This document shows, one piece after another, positions 50,891 to 63,627 of a DNA stretch of 64,000 bases. Origin of the DNA: Chromobotia macracanthus (lineage: Eukaryota; Chordata; Actinopteri; Cypriniformes; Botiidae). A program made the translations under genes and the position numbers. Every line of letters starts with the position of its first letter. The first letter of the stretch is position 1. Where the stretch lies: the NCBI GenBank assembly GCA_036877525.1, contig JAZGTH010000059.1, positions 4,154,001-4,218,000 of the forward strand. The letters run 5' to 3'. The notes under the pieces were generated by a model. That model worked only from the letters and a program-made list of their open reading frames with translations, searched no databases and had not been told where the DNA came from.

Positions 50891-53594
50891 GATGTATTAT
50901 CCAGTGGTCAGATATTTCTGATCAATTAACATTGGTACAACAATATATCCCCAAATCTATTATCCACAATTACAACTTTATGACATCATGATGCCACAGC
51001 CCCAATTTCAGACCTCACGTTACTGAAAGATCTTTCACAGTTGAACACTTCCAGTTGTCTCATCTTTATCTTGCTCAAAAAAGCAGGCACATCAGCCGCT
51101 GTTCTTTATTTGGTCTCATCAGGGACAGGACAACAGTTCACAGAGGGTCCAAAGAGTCAGAAGTGTTCAAACACCAGATGGTGCAGACGGAAATTAAGTA
51201 CAATGAGTGAGGAGACCTGAGCTGGAGTTACAAGACCTCAGAGGTATTACTGGTTCAACCTCCATCATGGAACACATTTCTGAAGAGATCAAAGGGGAAT
51301 ATGGCCTCTTCCGTATACTGTAGCTACACTGGGCACTTATATGACATATGTCCTAGGTGGATATTTTTATCGTAATGAAGCTTTCCAAATGTTAATGCTT
51401 TTCAGATGTTCAGAAAAACAGATTGTTCTAGCCATAAAGCATTTAAATACATTCTTTTCTAACTAGATGCTGATAATGACAAACGTAGTGTTGACAGAAA
51501 CCATCCAATCAATTGATACCAACAAAAGTTCACCTCTATTCCACCATCTCTGGCTGAAACATAAAATGATGTTTCTAAAGTAACTACGTTTCTTTACATA
51601 CTTTTATTTATGTATGTTGAAGTCCAATGAAGCCACACTGATATTTCCCGAGAAATCTGACCCGACAGCTCAAATTATAAATCATTTTATAAACTTACTG
51701 TTGTGACTCAGGGTAAGGTAAAGAGATTATTTTAAACACTGGTTTGTCATGTACATGCCCAGTAACTCAATTAACCCAAAAACGTTATGAATTGCAACTT
51801 TAAAGTAAAGAGTTTTTTAAAGGAGATTTTATAGTAATCACAACAGTATCTCCAGATAAAGAATTTTATGTCTCCACTTACATCCAGTATTTGCACTTTA
51901 TTAAACCTATATAAATCTGTTGTTCTGTACTTATTAAACCTGTAGCAAAACACTTTAAGCAAGGTCACCTCTGAAGAGCAGAAATTATGTTTCACATAAA
52001 AACCTGCCTGTAATCCTAGACTCAGCATTGTCAATTTGTACATTTTACATGCCTCTTCACTGTGCTTGAAGAGGAGTTTTAGGAGCATACTGTACCAACA
52101 AACAAATGTCCTCTAGAGGGGCAGGAGGGTGGCTTTGTAGATTGCAGGTTCCCTCTGAGGCCGTTTAATGCTTCACTACCCAGGTGAAACAATTTGCTGC
52201 AGTGCAATAGTGTTTGGCTCCTCTAATAGTTTCTATATAACCTTAATTACCTGCACTTCACTGCCCTCAGAGCTCGATAAGTCTTACCGCACCATTTCCA
52301 AGGCTCATTGGAGGCCACACGCTGTACTACTGTATTGCTCAGACATGATTCCAGACCTGTGGCTGTCCCTAGATAGTGCTTTGTGCATTATTGAGCAATG
52401 GAGTTGGATGACCTCATGAAGGGAGCTCAGGGGCCATACATACTTTAATGAGTGCTTTCACACCGGTAAGAAAGGGACTTGAACCTGTGCCCAGTTCAGA
52501 GACGCTTCTCCTTACCTAGAATCCACTCACACTGTAACCTGTGCTTTAACCAACCAAAGAAGGTTTGCACAGAAACTAAACGAATTAATATATTTACTAT
52601 ACGTGGCTTAGCAAAGCAAATGGTGTCTTTTGCTATACTCACAATTTGTAAACTTTTTTTATTTAGTATTTTAAGTTATCCTATGAGAACAATAAATAAA
52701 CATCCTTCACACCCTGTGTAATGTGATTGAAACATTACACAGAGAGAATGAACTGTCATACAGTAGCTCGCAAGAAATCAATATTAGTTAAAACAGCAAT
52801 TCTTGCTGGTGCGTCAGGATGCATCTTCAATCATTTTTGTCAATATATTATTAAAAGCCAGCTAATTGAAGTCTGAGCTTGTTATTATGGTTTAAACAGA
52901 TCATTGAAAATTCAATCAGACTGAAAAACATTTTCAGCCTGTATAAAAAGGCTCTGGCTCTCTTGTGTATATTTTGTTTGAAGGGCATGAGCACTTATAA
53001 TGTGAAGATGCAAAAAATAAAATGGCAGAAGTCAAGGTCACTGCTGTTTATTATTAAGCATTATACGTGGTTAGCAGAACCTGTGATTCACTGTCAAATC
53101 TCTAAAGAGTATCGCACAAAACAACCAAACAGGCATTTAATAAAGGTGACACACTCAGTCAAGCAGGTGATATGAATAATAAGTTTAAAGGCTCAATTTA
53201 ACAACCACAGGAATCGTTTGCCCTCCTGAACACAATTCTGGTTAACAAGTTTGCTTTTACAACCCTGAGGCGACAGGCAGAGATTTTAGTCTGACTGATA
53301 ACAACTTCACTGTTTGTTTATGGAACATGAGGTTATTTCCCTATGATAATCACTCAACCTGAGTGGGCCAGTCTAAACCACATCCTATTACTACATTAAG
53401 GTACTGTTGATAAAAGTATGATAAAACTCTCAGAGGAGTCTCCAAATCCACTCCATCTATACAGCCACTGCAGCCATCAAACCAGAGCCTCTGTAACAAA
53501 TTCAACACCTTTAACAAGATAATTATTATTAAACTTCAAATCACCTGGTGTTATTAACAGCCACTGAGCTTCATGTAAAGTAATGGACCAAGCA

Positions 53595-53873
53595 ATCAGA
53601 GAATGTTCTCAGAACATTGGTTAATGTTTTCTAAAAGTTCTCAACAAAGAGTTATCAACAAATGTTCTTGCAGTAATGTTAGTAGTAACTTTTTACGTTA
53701 ACTTTTCTAGAATCATATATATATCAAAACGTTGTTAGTGGAACATGTAAAAAAAATTAGGCAAAAGCCTTAAAAGATGTTTTAAATGTTCCTAGAATTG
53801 TAACTTTTTAATAACATAACATTTTAAAAGTTTTTGTTACTTAATGGAAATATTACAACCTTTTTTAGCTGGG
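53595..53873. repeat. Dispersed repeat with AACGTT-rich ends, copy 2
   Basis: GAGAATGTTCTCAGAACATT, then TTCTAAAAGTTCTCAACAA, then CAGTAATGTTAGTAGTAAC, ending CCTTTTTTAGCTGGGGATG. It runs parallel to 35852-36180 in the same orientation; the termini CCCAGCTAA and TTAGCTGGG are inverse. Confidence 0.65.
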
Positions 53874-55033
53874 GATGTAATGATTTTGTTCATTCATACT
53901 TGTACTTGAAAGTTCAATTATTGACTAGATTTGACTGACTGGGTTAAAAGTTACAGTATTTGCTGCAGTATTGGGTGCAGTGATTTCCAGTAGACCTACT
54001 GTAGGACATTGTCAGTAATTTGTGTATTGAGAACAACTACAACAGAATCATACAAGTTGGGTCACAGGGGACAAACTGTGCCTGCAGTGTCAGTGACAGA
54101 GACTGGCAGGCCTCAGGTCCCGTACCAACACCTCGAACATCAGTGTCACTTGTCCTGATTGCTTTTTCCTCACACTGTGGCTGGAGCTTCTGTCTAACAC
54201 CAGAGTTTGTCTGAGGCCAGTTGTCAAAGCAGGACAGTTCTTCTTGTTAACTTTGGAAAGTGAAAGTTTTTCCCTATCGTGTTCCATGGAGCACCATGAA
54301 TAACCTCCTCCGTTATATCATAGAGACAGCTGGGCATATGGAGGAACCTAGGAACGGTGAATGCCTGGAGCTCTGCCACATGGTGCTCTGAATCCCTGGA
54401 AGCATGTGATTATATGGGAACCCCCATCTTCCCTTTTACAGAGAAAACTCTGCCCTTCGCTGACTTTGTTGTGGGTGTTCAAATATACATGCAAGCGTGT
54501 TGACTGCAACATGATATTACACCGAAAGGAGTTTTTAAATGGCCGCTAAACCAATGTGCCTGTGATATGTAGAGGAAGTAGTAAAAAAACCTTTTTAACA
54601 TTTACAGTCCATTTTAGGGAAACATTACCAGTTCAAAATTCTCTGAAATTATTTCATGTCACACACTACCTCCACTGTGTTAACTAGTTTCTCCGGACTT
54701 GTTTGTTATGTAAGTAAAGAATAGCATTTGGATTATGGAAAATTAAGGCACTTTCTAGTCAGAAATGCACCCATGGCACACAGTTGAGTGGCTGTTAGGT
54801 CTGTGTGTGTTTATTTACAATAATTATTTGTCAGTTGTTACACTAATACCTTTGTTACCACATTTGTGTCTCAAAAAATATTTTTGAAATGATTGTTTTT
54901 CATTTCTTATGCAATGAAGGATCTCATATAAACTGTTTAGGATTATATGTTTACTGGAAAACAAGAAACTGTTTCAAGCCAATCAGAATCAAGCATGTAA
55001 CATTGTTATGTTATAAAAAAAACAATCACTCAC

Positions 55034-55169
55034 TCAACTGTGTCCTCCCAGCTGCACCACCGACGCTGATCAAGAACCTCCATATCCAGCTTGAACTTGG
55101 CCAGGCAGAATTCCTCAATGGCGTATTCATAGTGGCTGCTGCATGCTGTCGTTAGCACAGACAGATTGA
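55034..55169 (-). CDS. ramp1: ramp1, internal exon: first half of the RAMP1 ectodomain
   Basis: On the - strand the exon starts after CTCTCTTGCAG and ends at GTTGA|GTGAGT. It holds 2 + 44 codons + 2 bases, and its last two bases join the first base of 45378 to give Glu. The peptide has TTAC at the mature N-terminus, YAIEEFCLAKFKLDMEVL and RRWCSWEDTV. These match the human RAMP1 pattern TTAC ... LRELC ... VDMEAV ... WCDW. The three cysteines here plus the three in the terminal exon make the six of RAMP1 and RAMP3; RAMP2 has four. The signal-peptide exon must lie to the right on this strand and was not found up to 64000, so the gene is probably cut by the window edge. Confidence 0.9.
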
Positions 55170-55971
55170 CTGCAAGAGAGGAAGAGCTGGATCAGGGTAA
55201 AGAATCTTTAAACTATACTTCTCACAGATCACTGGACTAAGTGGGAATCAGTTGTTAAGAGTACCATTTATCATAATCATAATCATAAGATGTCTTTTTA
55301 TCTGACAGAAATTAAGCACAAAAATACAAGCTGTACATTTCTGCACTTCCATGCATGTTTCTAAATTGTTCTCTTTGGTATGTGACACAATTTACCAATG
55401 TAACTTGTTTTGAACCTGGAATATTTCTTTAATCCTGAACGTCACTACTGATTCCCAGTAATCCTGTTGTAACCGATTTCGCTTAATTTAATTTAAACAT
55501 AAACGATACTCTGCAACACAGCAAGTAACGAATTAAAAGAGTGTCCGACACTAACAAGGGTCTGAATAGAGCAGAATGGGGAAAAGAATTTGAACAATAG
55601 GTCTTTTCATTAACTCTGACATAATGGGATTAATGTTCAGCTCTTGGAAAAACAATTGTCTTGTAAATGGAACAGCCATTGTCAGCTTGTCCTTTCCTCT
55701 TATGTCCTCCGTTCTCTCTCTCCCATTGTTTCATCCTCCCTCTTTACAGAGATACGCAGTGGCACTCGCCCTCAGTGCTGTAGAGGAAAGTGGCTGATCA
55801 GCATTAGAGGATGGGCTTACAGTCAGAGCAGCAGCGACGGCACTCCCCACGGCTGATTGTTAGTCAACAACGGCTCTGTCACATCAGTTATGTGACAGGT
55901 GTCTCCCTCAAGATAAGAGGAGAGGAAGAAACAAGCTTTAGGAATGTGTGCGCAATCTAGTCAAAAATCAT

Positions 55972-56404
55972 TAAAGCAACATTCTGGGTTCAATACAAGT
56001 TGAGCTCAATCAACAGCATTTGTGGCATAATGTTGATAACCACTAAAAAGATCTGTCTCTTTGTGAAGTTATATCCAATATTACAACATTGTTGCCCTGG
56101 CGATGTAACATAAGGAGGGTCATGTTGGATATAACTTTAAACACAGTAGGTAAGGTAAGTGATTTTTTGAACTTTAAACAAGTAGGTAAGTGAATTTATT
56201 GCGCTAAAATCATGTTAACGTGTAATGTTTACATCATGTACATCATATTTATAAACTCATTTACTTCTATTTGTAAATGTCAATGTAACCGTGACGTTTA
56301 AGTAAACAAGGGAAAAGTCTATATTTTTTGTGGTTAATGATTTTGTTGATTTTTACTGAACCCAGAACTATCTGGACCTGTATCAAACCTAAAATATTCC
56401 TTTA
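55972..56404. repeat. Non-autonomous DNA element with GGGTTCAATACAAG-type terminus, copy 1
   Basis: The left end AAAGCAACATTCTGGGTTCA, then ATACAAGTTGAGCTCAATCA, is mirrored by the right end GAACCCAGAACTATCTGGAC, then AAACCTAAAATATTCCTTTA. TTTGTGGCATAATGTTGATA is a typical internal phrase of this common cyprinid element. Confidence 0.7.
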
Positions 56405-56812
56405 CGGAATGTGTACAGAATTCCTATTGGAATTTCTATCAAAATGTTGGAACCAATACTAACTGATACTAATGGAAATTTAGTGGGAATCAAATCTTTT
56501 TGGATAAACTAACCCAAAAGCAAGGGAAAGAACCCTGGATTTCAGCCATGAATAAATCCTCCAGTGATTTGATCTAATTCCCAAATAAGCAGTTATAAAC
56601 ATCACAGTGAGATCTCAGTCTGTTTACCACACACAAAAACCATCTTCTCTCATGCATACATTCTCCAAGTCCAGAGGAAAAACATCAAGCATGTCACATT
56701 TTTATATGACAGTTAATGCCAACATTCATTTTTAATGTGACAGGAACCGTTGAGAAGACTTAATTAATGAGCTATTGCTGTATATAGACATGAAGACAAT
56801 GACAGCATTTGT

Positions 56813-56833
56813 TGTGTGTGTGTGTGTGTGTGT
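56813..56833. repeat. (TG)n microsatellite
   Basis: About ten TG units. Confidence 0.95.
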
Positions 56834-57051
56834 ATAACTACCTCACATCTGCAATATGCTGCTAATCTGGATGATATCCAGGATCCTTCAGAGTCTATTA
56901 GTCAGTAATATTAATTGCATTTACTGTTGTGTGCAAATGTGAGTCTAATGATGATTATGCTGTGCACAATTAAAATGTTACAAATCCAGTCATTACTTTA
57001 TAGTACTGTCTTGTGATCCCACATAAGACACCTTGGAAATTTCTCCCATTC

Positions 57052-57081
57052 AAAACAAACAAACAAACAAAACAAAAAACA
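57052..57081. repeat. (AAAC)n-type low-complexity run
   Basis: Repeated CAAA/AAAC units over 30 bases. Confidence 0.8.
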
Positions 57082-58334
57082 CAACCTAAACTGTTTTGCA
57101 TCCAAAGCAGAGCAGTTCTGTTTCATGAGCGTTTCTAGCATCTAGACGTAAGCATTTACATTACTCTGAAGATGTCTGTGAGGAAAATATAACACCACAA
57201 TGGAACATTGTTCTAGTTTTGAGACTTGTGGCATATTTGCTAATGCCAAAGATTTTAACCCAAGACTGCACTTACTGTGAAGGGGTCACAGTGGAGTACT
57301 TTACTCTTTTAGTGCGTTTGCTTTTTCAGGAGCCACACTTGTGAAAACAGATATTGGAACAGACCGCTATTAATTAGGCAGGAATAGTATTAATACAAAG
57401 CGTGACAACATGAATACTTTCTTATGTTGTATGTACAGTACATAAAAACCTACAGTGTCTGTATTGGTTAATCATTTAAAACAAACTTATTTTGAAACTA
57501 ACATCTTTGAAAAAAAGCTCATGCTGTTTTATTTAAATTATTATACAGTATTGTAATCTGCCTTGAGCATCCAAATGCTTTTTGGGGCACTGTATGAATG
57601 AATCCCCTCAGCTGTGTAACAAATACTGTGTGACAATGATTTTAAAAACAGCCACAGATCTATTGCTTATCATGAAACTGAAGGGAACAAACAAGAGGGC
57701 AAACACTCATTCATTCCTAATTATATCATCTTGAGGATACGTAGAAGGAATGTGCATGTGGTGCATATTGACTGTAGTGAGAAGTTTTAAAGTACACGGA
57801 AAAGCAGCAGATGTTTATAGGACACTGTGCAGAACTGGGTTTGAGTTCTGTGAATAAGTGAGGTGAACAGTGAAGTCGAGTCTAGAGAGTGTAGGAGGGT
57901 GATGGGACACACATCATGTCATCCATCTGTTTTGCTCTCTATTAATTAGTAAACTAACAATCAAGTGTTTTCAAAACAAGACAGCCCTAAATGTATAAAT
58001 ATAAAAATAAACTTACAATAATATATTACAACATTGCAATAATATAGTAGCTAATGTTTACTGGGTATTGTACCACGTTTAAATGACGTTTTAGTAATGC
58101 TGTTTTTCTATACACAAAAAATGTTCAAACAGTCAATTTACTGTGTTTCGTGCTTTTCATCTTGAACTGTGACTGCATTACATGCAAAACCTTGCCAAAG
58201 AATATAAATGGAGCATGAAGTTACTTTTGAGAGGGAGGAAAACTGAACGAGTTTTGCCCCTTGATCATCTCTGGAGCTTCGACTGGTTTGGCATATTCAT
58301 CAACATCTTTCTGCAGCCTTGCAGTAGGATTTAC

Positions 58335-58417
58335 TGTTCAAGGAATAGTTTGTTCAATATATTATTTACTCATTATAAATCCAGTATGATTTTCCTTCCT
58401 TTATGGAATGCAAAAGC

Positions 58418-58480
<63 letters not shown>

Positions 58481-58652
58481 TTCTATAATATATTCATTTC
58501 ATTCTATTCATTCATTCTATTAAGAATTCAGTATGTTGTGTGTGGACCAACTTCTACCCTACACATATGCGTTCATTGTATGGACATAATCAGGTCATGT
58601 TTGAACGACAGTAAATTTTCACAGAATTTTTGGGGTGAACTATTCTTTAAGA
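58335..58652. repeat. Angel-like DNA element interrupted by a long TA microsatellite
   Basis: The left end is CAAGGAATAGTTTGTTCAAT, then ATTATTTACTCATTATAAAT. The right end is AAATTTTCACAGAATTTTTG, then GGGTGAACTATTCTTTAAG. The two ends are degraded inverse copies. The TA run at 58419-58477 lies inside. Confidence 0.6.
58419..58477. repeat. (TA)n microsatellite
   Basis: About 29 uninterrupted TA units, the longest simple repeat in the window. It produces the long tyrosine/isoleucine run of the open frame at 58182-58523. Confidence 0.95.
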
Positions 58653-59403
58653 CTGGCAGCTCTAAACACAGTTTGTGTTGCGAATGACAAAGCCACATTC
58701 ACGTCATTCCCCAGTAAACGGAGCACATTTCCTGTCCTCTCCGCTCAGATTCTAGGGAAAATAAAAAGGAGAGTATAGACCCTAGAAACTCAGCAGTGCC
58801 CTTTGGGTTTATTGAATTAAACTGCTTTAAAGCACCTAACAGGAGACATGAACTATTTTCCTGGTCCAGCTGCTGGTTCAGCAGGGTGTCCTTCTCTCTC
58901 TCCTGTGTCATCATCTCTATTATGCTTAACCAAACATAAACAACCTTGTGAGTTCCTGTATTCACTTGTGTTTATATAGCTGATTCCCCATCAAACTGTT
59001 TTTACCATATATTTGCATATATTTGCATATATTTTACTGATCATTGGTAAAATGGTAACTGGTTAACAGTAAACTTTCCTGTATCCTACATCATGTGAAA
59101 TGACAAGGTTTACAGTATTACATAGTCATGGCATTGAAGTTGAAAATTACTACACAACATCTGGAACAACAGAACATAACAATCTGTTCACTGTTTATGC
59201 ACACACAATTTGGAAATAACTAAATGGGTAATTCCCAAATAATCTTCGATAACTCCACCCCTAAACGGCACATAAAACAAAATGAACCATGATAGGTCAC
59301 TTTAATTGTAAGTCAGATGTCTCTTCCTGTTTAGGTGAGTGGTTAAAGCTGCAAAAAAGCATGCAGCCTTTTGTCATAGACAAAGGTCTGGATACGCTAG
59401 ATT

Positions 59404-59608
59404 AAATTTACACAAACAAGGTTAGTAAGCAATTCTATCACACTGGTGTCATGTTAACTTGTAATGTTTAAGTCATGTGGCTATAAAATGCAATGCCCTA
59501 TAAACTTTCATTGCAAGTGTATTACTGTATATCTTTTTTATAAACCACATTATGGCACAAATGCAGTTGATGGAGTTTAACTTGCACTGAACTCGGAACA
59601 TTCCTTAG
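59404..59608. repeat. Non-autonomous DNA element, copy 2 (partial, inverted relative to copy 1)
   Basis: On the - strand it reads GGAATGTTCCGAGTTCAGTG, then CAAGTTAAACTCCATCAACTG, then CATTTGTGCCATAATGTGG, matching the left end of the element at 55972. The other end is missing or decayed. Confidence 0.6.
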
Positions 59609-61036
59609 CGAGCTGTCATTTAAAACTAGCTCCTTAAAGGTTCAAGCACTTAAGACTGTGCCTGACAGATATTGCTGACAGATGTATTATACTGTAATTG
59701 CTCCTTTAACTAAATTCCTTTCCTCCGTGTGCTTTTTGTGCTGCTGTCAAGCTGTCATGTCCTTTGAAAGTGTAACAGCCACATAATTGGTCAAATTAAC
59801 ACCTGTCACAGCGAGCGTCTCACGCAGGTAAACAGACCCAGGCAGACAGACAGATTGTGGGCATGTATCTCTATAGCTCGACACATACACAGACAGTAAG
59901 TGGATCTAAAGAGCCCTTGTGATATGCATTATGCCTAAGGAAGCAAATGACTGGGACTATTTTGAAATTTCGGTGAGTTATGCTACAAATGCATTTTAGA
60001 ATAGCAATCCATAACTGTTTAGGCCAAAAATGAACAAAAAATGTTATTGAGCAAGTACACAAACGATATCCTTCCCCCGATTTTCAACAGTATGTTTATA
60101 ATAATGATTTATAACTTGAGCTGTTGGGTCAGATTTTGTGGTAAATGTCAGTTTGACTACAAGACTCGGCTACTAGGTCGTGTGTGTGGGTGCTGAGTAT
60201 GGTGAATGCGTTTACAGCTTGTTCTTACAGCAGTTGCTAGAATTTTAACTCGTCATCCATGTGAAGAAAACTCGGCAAGTAACTTGCAATTTTATGTTTC
60301 AAACAGAAATAGCGCTAGAGACCCAAATGTAACTGATAATAGCTTTAAAAAATTAATACAATTTGGCTGCTAAAAACATTCATAAATAAACATTATCGCA
60401 ACTTAAACAGTTTGTTTATTTTCAGCCCTCTAGAGCTTAACGCATGTGCCCCAAAAAGCAGGTCATGTCATGTTAGGTCATGCATTACTCTCCCATCCTC
60501 TTTTCTCTGCCTCTATCATTATAAAGTAACAAGCCTCAAAACAACATTACCGTATGACAGGCAGGACAATAAATTGCTAAACAAATGCATTATATCCTGT
60601 CATGTAAGGAACACAGAAATAAGTGTGCAGAGATGCTAAGATGCTGCCAACATAGTGTGAACAAAAACAGCCTGCAGCAACTTTAGGAGAGGGCGCCAAC
60701 ATCTGCATTAATGCCACAGATGCATTAGGCTGCAATGTGCTACAGGGAATACATGGTAACAGTCAAGTACAGCACTTTCAGTCAAGAAGCCTCCCATGAA
60801 ACCCTTTTTGTAGCATTATAAGCTAACACACACTGGCTACATCATTGGCTGGCTGAGTAAGCTGTGTTAAACAGATATTAAACATCACATATGCAGAAAA
60901 CATCTGCCGTTTATGGAACCATAAGCAATAGGGGAGAAGAAATAACACCGGCTTGCTTTTCTCATTCTTTCTAATTGTGTAACATGTTTAACAATCACTG
61001 ATAAAAAATGCCACCATTTACATTTGCTTATCTCAC

Positions 61037-61054
61037 AGACACACACACACACAA
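61037..61054. repeat. Short (CA)n run
   Basis: Eight or nine CA units with one interruption. Confidence 0.8.
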
Positions 61055-62289
61055 AACATCCATTATGGCATTCCAAGATAATCTACATGCCACTAGCCCT
61101 TTGTGATCGAGCAATTACAGGGGCCATGAATGTCAGTGCATCTGGCCGCACAGGTGATGGATCACTCACGGCCATTATACCAACGGCTGCTTCCCATTAC
61201 AGAAGGTCATTTGCTGTGGGTCACCATGACTCACTGTTGCAAGAGTTAATCGACACCTTGCACTGTAATTTGCCGTAGCCAGTAATTGAAGCATGCTTTA
61301 TATCAAGTGCCAAAAAAGGAAGAGAGTTTGTATGTTTGCATCATAATTTGTATATCCATAAATGTCGAGCAGTCTTTTAACACTGCTGACAAAAACTATT
61401 TTATAGCTTTATGGAAGTAAGGACAGGTGAAGACTGGGAATCTCTGCAGATCATCTGCCCATTCCTGCTAGAATACTAATGATGCTTGTCTTCTAATACA
61501 ATGACTATTTAGCATGTACATGCTGTCTTAATACATTAATAAGCTAAACATATACTGCCCTCTCTGCTATACTCCATACATTAGATCACATAAAACATTT
61601 AATTTCCCATAAACTTTTGAAAGTTTGGTTTAGTTGTAAAAAATATAAGTAAACTTCATCATTCAAATAGACGAGTTATTGAAACAAAGCTCCAAAAACT
61701 GTTTGTTTTCGAACCTCCACATTTTTGACGTCTGCTAGATACAACGCTAAAAATTGAGTGGCTGAGGTTTACTTTTACAAATCCTTTCATCATCGCAGTC
61801 TGATCTTAATAGTTTGCGGTGCTCATTTCAATGATTTTTGATGCTGTCAAGCAACACAGGCTCTGCACAGAAGCTGTTATTGAAGGAATGTGCTGCGCAG
61901 CTATGTGGAACCTGCAGCAGTGTGCTGTTACTCATTTCATGTGTATTTGCATACAGGTCATTATATTATAAGTGGAACAAAAGAATTAAATCATTACACT
62001 TCTGTAGGAAACGGTTTACAAACTATACAAAGAGGGGTTGATTTTTGTTTTTGAGATGACATGCTTTAATCTGTCTGTTTTCTGTGTATGTCCTAAACCT
62101 AAAAAATAAAAAGAAAACCTTTGTTGACTTGCTTAAGAGTCTGGTTTAGAATTCTAGGGCAAGCAACTGTGGTTGAGAGCATTTATCCACTCAAGAGCCA
62201 AGAAAGAGCGTGTTTCTGGATCTTTAGCTGTCAAAGGGGTGTTAAAAAGCCAGTACTGGCTGCAGCAGTGCTTTAGATATCTCTTTAGA

Positions 62290-62560
62290 CAATAACACCC
62301 CGGGCTCCAGAATGATACTTCTCAGTACATTACACCACAGTGGGGCACATTCAGTGTCATGCAGTTTGGCCCTCGGTTGACATGGGAGGCCCGCAGAGCC
62401 TTCAATCTCAACCCTGCCAGCACAATAGAAAGGACAACAGATGCCAAACCAATCGACTCAATCCTCCTCTTGTTTTCCTTTGAGTCTAAATTATACACAC
62501 AGCGATGTACTGCTGTTCGCATGAGCACTCGATCTGCATAATGAATAATCAGCTAATGCA
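62290..62560. promoter_or_regulatory. Possible conserved regulatory element
   Basis: Balanced composition with several CpGs in an AT-rich region. Motif-like words include ACAATAG (SOX-type) and GCATAATGAATAATCAGCTA (homeodomain-type). Open frames run through both strands without family features. Conservation cannot be tested here. Confidence 0.2.
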
Positions 62561-63506
62561 GGGTGGAGTTCCAAGCCACCCAACAGCACTGCAGAGATCT
62601 GCACATTCCAGCATGTTAATTCCCTGCTGACATCATACGACAGGTTAGGCATCAAATATTAACCGCATTTCAGTCATACACCTGTTCCTTAATGCAATAA
62701 ACAATGCAACACCTTCACTGGGGAGCAAAACAAGGTCCTAAAGGCATCTCAGTGCTGGTGTACAGATTTTTTTTTTTCACTTTTACATTAATACAATTAA
62801 TGTCTACAAGCAAAATCAATGTCTCCATATTCTGTGTAGTTCAATAGCCCTCCAGATGTAATACAAAACGCTTCAGTGATAAGACAGATTTTATAATCAT
62901 GATGATTTACAAAGAAAATTCTTTGCACACAATACTCATCAATGCACTTGTGCACAATACCTGCTGAATTGAATTATCCCACACAAGGGTGGAACTGCTT
63001 AAGGCGGTACATTGGAAATGAAATACAAAGTCCTGACAACGGCAAAGAATTAAAGCACCCATATATTTATCTTTGCTTGTTACTGCTGTCCAGATCCCCC
63101 CACCCACTGCCATCAGCTTATTTACCTTAATCAGAGAAATGCAACCTGCTATTTTGTACTAACACAACTTGTAGTGTACACACCCTTGTGCTCCCCATCA
63201 TGCTGACGTGTCCTTTATTATGTTTGAGGAATTAGTGTTTTTATCTGTAGGGGACTTTCAATTGTCAGAAACATGAGCGCAATGAATCTCCAGGGCTTTC
63301 AAAAGATAGCATTCAGTTCTGGCCTGGACACAATGAAAGCGCTGTTCAATCTTAAAAGTGTGCTTGACATTTATCTCTTAGCTCGCAACATTAGGCTCAA
63401 GCCACCTTTGTTCTCTGTGCCAGCAACGAACAGTCATGGTGCCATCAATATCCTGAGACACCTAAGAATCACTCGCTTATCACAGCTGACATAATCTGAC
63501 ATGATG

Positions 63507-63627
63507 GACAGGAGAGAGGAGGAAAGGAAGAGGGAAAGGGAAAAGCGAATGTGAAGGCAGGGAAAGAGAAAATGAAAGGGCAAAAGGGAAAAAGAAAAAG
63601 GAAATAGAGGATGAAAAGGAAAAACAG
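63507..63627. repeat. Polypurine (GA-rich) tract
   Basis: About 120 bases almost wholly A and G on the + strand, with GGAAAGGGAAAAG-type units. Confidence 0.9.

Larger units (their letters stand above)
45379..55033 (-). other. ramp1 intron (9,655 bp)
   Basis: On the - strand the donor is GTGAGT just left of 55034 and the acceptor AAAG just right of 45378 after a T-rich run. Contents: a candidate opposite-strand exon (45895-45996), a SINE (46525), a degenerate AGCAACCAC repeat (47100), a short tandem duplication (48601), an Angel-like element (50655), a second copy of the AACGTT-rich repeat (53595), and otherwise AT-rich sequence. No other gene is recognised; frames such as 51771-52088 (-) and 52879-53175 (+) have no family features. 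Confidence 0.75.

Noticed and set aside
51771..52088. 105-residue open frame on the - strand inside the ramp1 intron
   Set aside because: No family features and no join in phase to either ramp1 exon.
52105..52125. Second CTCF-like word (CTCTAGAGGGGCAGG)
   Set aside because: It needs an inserted base to fit the core consensus, unlike the site at 4161.
58182..58523. 113-residue open frame on the + strand
   Set aside because: Half of it is the TA microsatellite (isoleucine/tyrosine repeats) within a DNA element.
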